Shown one piece after another: positions 58,289 through 64,000 of a DNA stretch of 64,000 bases (positions are counted from its first letter, which is position 1; each line of letters starts with the position of its first letter). The position numbers and the translations under genes are program-made. Under the pieces are notes generated by a model. That model worked only from the letters and a program-made list of their open reading frames with translations. It searched no databases and had not been told where the DNA came from. The stretch lies in the NCBI GenBank assembly GCA_022264855.1, contig JABYQU010000011.1, positions 743,656 to 807,655 of the forward strand. Direction: 5' to 3'. The stretch comes from Lenzites betulinus. Taxonomy: Eukaryota; Basidiomycota; Agaricomycetes; Polyporales; Polyporaceae.

Positions 58289-61200
58289 TTTTTTTTTTTT
58301 TTTTTTTTTTTTGGTGCTGGTAACATCGGGCCTTGCGGCCCCAATGGTTACCATTGCAAGTTATGCGGGTTACCCCACAGCACCACGCGAGGGAAATGCT
58401 CGTTACGCACACTGTTCGTTAGTAGTGTGGGGCTCCCCCCGCCCTTGTCAGCCCGGGCGGGGGCCTACCCACTAAAACCCTCGCACAACAGATCCAGTCG
58501 TCAGGCAGTTCGGCGCGGTCCGCAATCACCTTGTCCCACGTGGACAGAACCACGCTCCGCGGGATGGCTGCTTTGCCCAGCCGTGGGGCGGTCAGTAGAC
58601 GGTCCAGTAGCAGGCGGCGGTTGATGGCAGCAAGCCAGGTGCGCACAACAACCTCGCCGGTTACAGGTTCCGGCGGCGCGGGCACACCACCGACCACGCG
58701 TCGGTTTCGCAGCCGCCATATGAGGTGCGCCGATTCCGAGATGATCAGTCTAGTGAGGCGCTCCCCGGTCGGTGAGGGTCCCGACCGATCAGCGCACTGC
58801 CGGAAGGCCGGGGCGCCCAGCACAAGGCCGAGGGAGAGAGGAGGGAGGGCAACCCCGGCCCTCTCCAGTGTGGCCCGTGCCGCCATCCAGACCTCCCGCT
58901 GCCCGGGTGCCGTGCACTCCAGCAGAATGTGTTCGAGAGAGTCGACCGTGCCGCAAACGCCGCATTGCGCCCGGTGCTCATACGTCGGGATATGCGCCCA
59001 GTACTCACCCACCCTATGGGCATCATGCAGAGCTTTCCACCAGAAGTCGCGCATTCCGCGTCGAAACTCCGGGGCTCGGATCGCACGCCACAGCGCCGCT
59101 GCCGTCGGGTGGCAGTCCCACTCCCCTAGGGCCGCCAGCACCCTGCCAATCATGTTGTTTGTGCGTCGCCGGGGGGGGACACCGGTCGTCCCTCGGATTG
59201 TTTTATACGCCAGTCGTTGGGTCAGAGCCGACAGCCGGACACCCTGCGCAACGAACCCCGGTCGTGGGGGTGGGAGGGTGGGCCCGGCGCCGACTTCCGT
59301 TAGGGCGCCCGCGCAGGCCAGACGGTCAGCACCGTCATTCCCTGGGACACCGGAATGGCCTTTCACCCATCGGAAGGTCGTGGGCGCTGACCTCGCACGG
59401 AGGCGCGCGATGGTGTCCCGGATTAGTGCGGCATGCGCAACCGCCAGCCAGCCACGGTCCTCCCAGCGGGGGGCGTGCCGGGTGAGGCCGTCAACAACGA
59501 ACTTTGAGTCCGAGACGATGTTGAGACGCGCGAACGGCGGCGTCGCAGTGACTGCGAGAGCAACAGCGTACATTTCCGCCCGCTGATTCGACACTTCGTC
59601 CCCAGGTACACGGGCGGCCACGTTGCGCGGGTCGCCGTGGCCATACCACACCCCCGCCCCTGCTACCGCCGCGGTAGTCCCATTTCTCACGCAGCTTCCA
59701 TCAGTGTACACAGTCACCTCCTCCGGGGGGACTTCAAACGGGCGCGGCGCCTTCCTGAGCGGCGGCGGGTGGCTACCTGCAAGGGAGGCGAAGACGCGGA
59801 AACTGTCACAGGCCAGCGGGCCACTCCTGATGCTGGGGTCAAATAGCACGGCGCCGTCCTCCAGGGGGATCGGCACGCCGATGGGCCGCTGCGGTGACAG
59901 GCCATCCGCCGTGAGCGTCATGTCCGGGTGCCACAGCGCCCGCAGTTTGGCGATCGCTCGCGCCGCCGCCGTCACGCATCGGTGCGGGTTCTCACACCGC
60001 TGTACGTTCCTGTCGGCCACACAGCACATACACTGACAGTCTGCGCGCAGGATGTGCGGGGGGCCTCCTCCGGGGTTATGCCGCAGGCGCCGAGCAACCT
60101 CCACACAGTCTCCCACCGTTACGACGTTGTGCCGACTCCGGAGGCATTTGCACGCCACCGAGTTCATGGCCACCCTCCCCTCCTGCAGTCCGATATGGTA
60201 CCAGATAGGGATCGCCAGTCGTAGGGCATCATCCGGTAGGAGGGGGCTGAGGGAGACCCCGAATTTATTCGCCGCGGCGATCATAGTTCGCAGCGCAGGC
60301 GGGAGGGGCCGGAGTGGACGCTTGCTTACCTCCCATGTTTGCAGGAACGTGTTCACCCTCGCACTCAGCTCGACGCGCCGCGACGCGGCACTGGGGGCCG
60401 CCGCAAACATGGCATCTGCGAGGTACGCCCAGCGCGGCCTGGTCGGGCCGAGGTTGAGGTAAGCTTTCACCCACATCAGATCAATGGCGCGGTTCCGCGC
60501 CGTGAGGTCTAGCAGGCCGAGGCCACCCTCAGCCACCGGGGACATGAGCAGGCTTTGCGAGACAAAGTGGTGCGCCCCAGCACCCCACACGAAGTTCATA
60601 GTCAATTGCTGGAGCTCCGTTTCCACAGCCTTGGGCATCCCTTGCGCCATCGCGAGAAATTGCGTTCTGCTGCCGACCTCCATACCCACAATCAGCTTCC
60701 TGCCATAGAGTGTTGGGTTACGCCGACTCCATCGCGCAAAATTTGCGCCGATTTTGTCCACAATCGCCCTCCATGCCACAAGTGGGTCCGCCGCGTTCCC
60801 AACTCGTGCACCAAGGACACGGATGGTGTTGCCGTCCCGGACCACACAGACGGTTCGTGGCACCTCGAGCACCGTCCCAGGCAGCGCGCGGTCCTCCACC
60901 AGACGGGCTCGCTTTTCGGCCCGCCCCAACGGGAGGACATCAGTTTTATCAACGTTGAACTTAGCACGCGCACCCGCGCACCACGTGGCCAGGATGGAGG
61001 TGAGGGTAGCGTAGTCGTCCTCGCTACTTAAGAAAACCGTCGTGTCGTCTGCGTACAGAGTAGTGATGAGGCGCGTCACGATCCCCGGGACAGTGATGCC
61101 ACGGAGTGACGAGGACCGGAGGGCGATGGCCAGGGGCTCGATTGCGAGGATAAACAGCAGACATGACATCGGATCGCCTTGGCGCACCCCCCGGACAATA

Positions 61201-61979
61201 CGATACGGTCGGCTTAGAGTACCATTAATCATTACTGCACTGGTCGCTGCCTCATACATGCATCGAACCGTACGGATAAACCGTTGGGGGAAATTGAGAT
61301 GCTCGAGTAGCTGCCAGAGATATCTATGATCGATGCGGTCATACGCTTTGTCTTGATCCAGTGCAACAATGGCGCCGTCCACGTCCGCCGCTTCTGCGTA
61401 GTCGAGTGCGAGCGAGGTCAATTTGATGTTATCGAAGATGCGCCGCCCAGGCAGGAAGGCTGCCTGGTCCGGGTGAACAAGGTACTCCGCTGGGCCTACC
61501 AGCCGTGATGCCAGCACTCGTGCGAGGAGCTTGTAGTCCGCGTTGAGGAGGGTGATCGGGCGGTAGTTGACAATACGTCGCGTGTCACCCTTGAGTTTAT
61601 AGATGGGGCACACCCATCCGCACGCGAAGTCCGAGTCCACATTGATGCCATGAGTCTCGACATCGTTAAAGACGCGCCGCAGGGCAGCACCGACATCGAA
61701 GAAGGGGGTGTTCGCCTTCCTGCCCGCTCTTGCCCACCTTAGGTAGAGCTTCCAGAGTTCGGTGGGTAGGCCGTCCAGTCCCGCCGACTTCCCGGGGGCA
61801 GCGCTGTCGATCGCCTCTTCAATTTCTTCCGTGGCGATGGGGCCCGACAGGGGGGCCTTGAGGGAGTTGGGGAGGCTGTTCGGGACTCCGCGTAGCACGG
61901 TTGCAATGTCGTCTTGGTACTGGACCTCGTCTAGCACCGGGTCCTGGTGTTGAATTGAGTCGTAGTGGGCGCGTTGATG
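58289..61979 (-). mobile_element. 5'-truncated non-LTR retrotransposon (LINE, RT + RNase H)
   Basis: The element reads on the minus strand. Its 3' end is a 24-base poly(A) (plus-strand T at 58289-58312), preceded by a ~106-base 3' UTR. Its other end is near 61979, where coding similarity starts abruptly without the usual N-terminal endonuclease. CACTCAAC occurs at both borders (58277-58284 and 61980-61987), a possible 8-bp target-site duplication. Presence of RNase H after the RT points to the Tad/I group of fungal LINEs. The pure poly(A) and intact frame suggest a recent insertion. Confidence 0.88.
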
Positions 61980-61982
61980 CAC
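58419..61982 (-). CDS. LINE ORF2 fragment: reverse transcriptase and RNase H
   Basis: An uninterrupted frame of about 1187 codons starts at the truncation point (first codon GTG inside the presumed target site, so not a true start). Reverse transcriptase blocks are seen in order: GKSAGLDGLPTELWK, CPIYKLKGDTRRIVNYRPITLL, VALDQDKAYDRIDHRYLW, VRQGDPMSCLLFILAIEPL and the catalytic LYADDTTVFL. RNase H follows with VYTDGSCVRNG, NQRAEMYAV, SDSKFVVDGL and GHSGVPGNDGADRLA, keeping its acidic residues. The end has a CxxC...HxxxxC finger (CGVCGTVDSLEHILLEC). The APE endonuclease and any ORF1 are missing, so it should not move by itself. A long plus-strand open frame opposite is a GC-rich shadow. Confidence 0.93.
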   Translation of the reverse strand: MHQRAHYDSIQHQDPVLDEVQYQDDIATVLRGVPNSLPNSLKAPLSGPIATEEIEEAIDSAAPGKSAGLDGLPTELWKLYLRWARAGRKANTPFFDVGAALRRVFNDVETHGINVDSDFACGWVCPIYKLKGDTRRIVNYRPITLLNADYKLLARVLASRLVGPAEYLVHPDQAAFLPGRRIFDNIKLTSLALDYAEAADVDGAIVALDQDKAYDRIDHRYLWQLLEHLNFPQRFIRTVRCMYEAATSAVMINGTLSRPYRIVRGVRQGDPMSCLLFILAIEPLAIALRSSSLRGITVPGIVTRLITTLYADDTTVFLSSEDDYATLTSILATWCAGARAKFNVDKTDVLPLGRAEKRARLVEDRALPGTVLEVPRTVCVVRDGNTIRVLGARVGNAADPLVAWRAIVDKIGANFARWSRRNPTLYGRKLIVGMEVGSRTQFLAMAQGMPKAVETELQQLTMNFVWGAGAHHFVSQSLLMSPVAEGGLGLLDLTARNRAIDLMWVKAYLNLGPTRPRWAYLADAMFAAAPSAASRRVELSARVNTFLQTWEVSKRPLRPLPPALRTMIAAANKFGVSLSPLLPDDALRLAIPIWYHIGLQEGRVAMNSVACKCLRSRHNVVTVGDCVEVARRLRHNPGGGPPHILRADCQCMCCVADRNVQRCENPHRCVTAAARAIAKLRALWHPDMTLTADGLSPQRPIGVPIPLEDGAVLFDPSIRSGPLACDSFRVFASLAGSHPPPLRKAPRPFEVPPEEVTVYTDGSCVRNGTTAAVAGAGVWYGHGDPRNVAARVPGDEVSNQRAEMYAVALAVTATPPFARLNIVSDSKFVVDGLTRHAPRWEDRGWLAVAHAALIRDTIARLRARSAPTTFRWVKGHSGVPGNDGADRLACAGALTEVGAGPTLPPPRPGFVAQGVRLSALTQRLAYKTIRGTTGVPPRRRTNNMIGRVLAALGEWDCHPTAAALWRAIRAPEFRRGMRDFWWKALHDAHRVGEYWAHIPTYEHRAQCGVCGTVDSLEHILLECTAPGQREVWMAARATLERAGVALPPLSLGLVLGAPAFRQCADRSGPSPTGERLTRLIISESAHLIWRLRNRRVVGGVPAPPEPVTGEVVVRTWLAAINRRLLLDRLLTAPRLGKAAIPRSVVLSTWDKVIADRAELPDDWICCARVLVGRPPPGLTRAGGAPHY

Positions 61983-61987
61983 TCAAC

Positions 61988-62810
61988 CGACCGGTAAGGA
62001 CGGATGAAAGAGACGGTCGAGAGCCCAGAAGGTCGAGACCGGGCTGCGAAGACGTCTCGCGGAGCGCGAGGAGATGCAAGGTTCGCGTCGGGTGCCCTTA
62101 CGGCGGCGCAGTACGCAGAGAAGCGCGGAGGGAGGGGAGGGGTAGCGGTAAGGCGGAAGGTGCGCAACGACTCAGCTAAGCTGGCGTTTCCGCAGTACGC
62201 AGGAGGGTCGCTTCGTAGCCGGTGTCGGCGTCGCAGAAAACTCGTAACGCAATCGCAACGCTAAACGCTAAATCGCAGGGGTTCGCAGTTCGCAGAGTTC
62301 GCAGGGTTCGCAGTTCGCAGTTCGCTGTTCGCAGGGTCGTCGCTGGGTTCTTCGAGGGAAAGTGAGATTCTGAGCCAAGGGGGGTCTGATTGTCACGGCC
62401 CGAGGGCGTAGGTATTTACAGGGAGAGTCCGCACGTCCGATGTCATCAGAAAGTCTCTACGGAAGGCCCATCGCGAAGGGGATCGAGGCCACGATGCGCC
62501 GGACGCTAACGCGTAACGCGGAACGCGGAACGTACCATCGCGCTCCGTACGGACCGGCGCCACGGAACGCAAGCCCTCGCGCGCGGATCGGCCCATGCCC
62601 TCGCGATACCGCGCGATAAGCCGTCCGCATACGGGCAAGGCCCCCTGCGCTGCGATGAGTCCTCCGCACCACGAAGCCCTCGGACTCGCGGAAACCGCGA
62701 AAAGAGTAGGTCGCGGGCGTTGGCTCGGCACGGGGCGTATCACCTCCCCCCCACTGAGATCTCGACCGTCCCCGGTCGACTTCGCCGCGGTCCGCGATCC
62801 TTGCCGGCGA
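61988..62810. other. GC-rich spacer with short tandem repeats
   Basis: About 820 bases between the LINE and the next TATA box. Besides the TTCGCAG array and small repeats such as AACGCGG, no gene or LINE endonuclease sequence was found. Confidence 0.5.
62280..62338 (+). repeat. Degenerate TTCGCAG tandem array
   Basis: At least seven tandem units of TTCGCAG, with one- or two-base spacers (GG, A, GGG) and one TTCGCTG variant. Confidence 0.8.
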
Positions 62811-62817
62811 TATAAAG
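62811..62817 (+). promoter_or_regulatory. TATA box, small gene 1
   Basis: TATAAAG lies 55 nt before the ATG at 62866; the tandem paralogue has CTATAAG in the matching place. Confidence 0.65.
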
Positions 62818-62865
62818 TCTCCGCGGGTAGTCCTTGCCTGTGGCCCCATCCTGACCTCGTACACC

Positions 62866-63422
62866 ATGCTCCACTACCTTGCCGACGTCGAGCTCGCCTT
62901 GAACGCGCTTCGCGCAGAAACCCGCCGTTTGGCAATTCGCCAGCTCGAAGGGCAAGCCGCGAACCTTGAAGTGATGAAGGAGAGCGGGGCCTATAACCTC
63001 CAGGATTGGCGCGACGCGCTCAAGGAGACGGTCTTCGCCGCGGTGAGTACCCTCGTAGAGTCGCCAGAGGCTGTCCTGACGGATCGTGGCTGAAGGAGGC
63101 CTGTGTCATCGTCGCCAAAGGCGACGAGCTCCTTCCGCCGCTCATCCGCCGTGTCGCCCGCCTCCTGGATTCCGAGGACGCGGACCCGACCCTACTCCCG
63201 TACTTCCACCGCCGCCTGTTCGCGATGAAACGCGAACACGAGGAACGCCTGGTGCAGGCCGCACAGTACCGCCTCGATGTCCTTCGTGCGCGCGCGGAGG
63301 CCACCCGTTACGTGCTGACGCGCGCCGGGCCGACCCAAGTACTGCTCCTCTCGCAATTGGAAGAGGCTTCCGCGGGCGTCGATCGTCTTGTTCGCGACTC
63401 CCGACGCGAGCTCGCCCCTTGA
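62866..63422 (+). CDS. Unrecognised small helical protein, tandem copy 1
   Basis: Exons 62866-63042 and 63096-63422 give 167 residues. The intron is GTGAGT...CTGAAG with a CTGAC branch-like site. I know no family for it. The sequence is almost all predicted helix: exon 1 has VELALNALRAETRRLAIRQ and WRDALKETVFAA; exon 2 continues with LLPPLIRRVARLL, PYFHRRLFAMKREHEERLVQAAQYRLDVL and a charged end. No signal peptide or membrane segment. Exon 1 resembles the first exon of the next gene over ~55 residues. It lies 0.9 kb from a recent LINE insertion. Confidence 0.65.
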
Positions 63423-63701
63423 ACGCCGCGGTCGCGGCCGATATGGATCTGCAGTCCCTCCCGATCAGCCTTGTCGCGCCCCCCGATGAGCATACATGGT
63501 ACGGGATGCCCGACCTCGCCATCTATGACGACGCGATGGCCGAGGACGAATGAGACTGCAGGAAAGGGGAGCGTCGCTAGAAGTCGGCGCGACAGATGAG
63601 GCGGCGAAGGGAGGGTAGTCGGCCTGGTAGATAGATCCCTGTACACCTCGAACACCTTTTATCGACCGATCGCAGGCCTGATTGGACGCGCGCCCGAGGG
63701 G

Positions 63702-63708
63702 CTATAAG
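63702..63708 (+). promoter_or_regulatory. TATA-like box, small gene 2
   Basis: CTATAAG at 63702-63708 lies 64 nt upstream of the ATG at 63766, the same arrangement as in copy 1. This argues against the upstream in-frame ATG at 63715, only a few bases after the box. Confidence 0.55.
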
Positions 63709-63765
63709 AGAGAGATGGCGACGATTGAGGAGGGACCGACACCCGCTGCCTTTCGCCCGCGAAAC

Positions 63766-64000
63766 ATGTCCGCTCACACTCTCCCCTCCGTGGAACGCGA
63801 AATCGGCGCCTTATGCTATCGCGCGGAGACGGCCGCGATCCGCCAAGTGCTAACGGCGGTCCTCGCTCTGGAGGCCCTCCGGGACGCCGGCTGCGACGAG
63901 TCCGCGCGGTGGGAGGAAGCCCTGAGTCGCTTTCAGACTACCTGGGTGCGTGTCTTCTTCCTGAGCGCGCCGCCACCCGCCCTTCGCTGACCGGCCACCG
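63766..64000 (+). CDS. Unrecognised small helical protein, tandem copy 2, incomplete
   Basis: Exon 1 at 63766-63945 encodes 60 residues (MSAHTLPSVEREIGALCYR, then AETAAIRQVL and WEEALSRFQTTW) that align with copy 1: both have VE-x-x-L/I-x-AL-x-RAET, an AIRQ block and a Trp followed 11 residues later by a splice donor (GTGCGT here, GTGAGT there). I infer an intron starting at 63946 and further exons past the window. If unspliced, the frame would end at 63990 after VRVFFLSAPPPALR. An upstream in-frame ATG at 63715 would add 17 residues but sits too near the TATA-like box. Confidence 0.55.

Noticed and set aside
58531..59586. 351-codon plus-strand open frame
   Set aside because: Directly opposite the RNase H part of the LINE; Arg/Ser/Pro-rich with no motif, a codon-bias artefact.
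61988..62935. Possible LINE endonuclease or ORF1 upstream of the RT frame
   Set aside because: None of the frames shows APE endonuclease motifs, and the putative target duplication ends at 61987.

Overview
The window is nuclear DNA of a filamentous basidiomycete, most likely an agaricomycete and probably a wood-decay polypore. It is GC-rich and dense in genes on both strands. Nearly every gene is cut by many short introns (mostly 44-70 nt, GTRNGT...YAG), some exons are only 2-20 nt long, and a DUF6533 membrane protein, an etherase-type GST and a LINE with an RNase H domain are present. There are no bacterial features such as operons, Shine-Dalgarno sites or CRISPR. Gene models were built by hand from donor and acceptor sites, reading-frame continuity and protein-family resemblance.

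Layout. 1-7.5 kb (-): Furry/PAG1/TAO3 morphogenesis scaffold, 3' end cut by the window edge. 7.9-9.4 (-): DAHP synthase. 9.8-10.3 (+): TIM9. 10.7-11.5 (-): PrxQ-type peroxiredoxin. 12.5-14.6 (+): 4-coumarate-CoA-ligase-like enzyme. 14.6-16.2: gene-free. 16.3-20.0 (+): 1028-residue protein of unknown function with a possible TULIP/P47-like segment. 20.1-21.5 (-): HUT1 nucleotide-sugar transporter. 22.1-23.2 (-): STYX-type pseudophosphatase, divergent from 23.5-25.1 (+) ZNG1 zinc GTPase. 25.5-26.2 (-): YAE1. 26.8-27.3 (-): mitochondrial uS17, divergent from 27.8-29.3 (+) membrane-anchored SET protein. 29.8-32.2 (+): NADPH-cytochrome P450 reductase. 32.6-33.9 (+): SHE9/MDM33. 34.2-35.5 (-): SAM methyltransferase, divergent from 35.9-36.6 (+) HIT protein. 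36.6-39.2: no gene found. 39.2-41.1 (+): DUF6533 membrane protein in 15 exons. 41.4-46.0 (-): DDB1. 46.3-47.1 (-): DPB3-like histone-fold protein. 47.5-48.4 (-): GST. 49.6-53.3 (-): VNX1-type vacuolar cation/H+ exchanger with a one-base frame break. 53.7-55.4 (-): unknown coiled-coil protein. 56.0-57.6 (+): ERG24 sterol C-14 reductase. 58.1-62.0: dispersed repeat followed by a 5'-truncated LINE. 62.9-64.0 (+): two tandem copies of an unrecognised small gene.

The genes are mostly housekeeping: morphogenesis, the shikimate entry step, mitochondrial import, translation and membrane shape, ergosterol and P450 electron supply, metal and cation homeostasis, and DNA repair and chromatin (DDB1 beside DPB3). 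No multi-gene pathway cluster is evident. The least-understood parts are the 16-20 kb protein, the pseudophosphatase, the tandem small genes at the right edge and the extreme exon structures. The 58-62 kb segment is transposon-derived.
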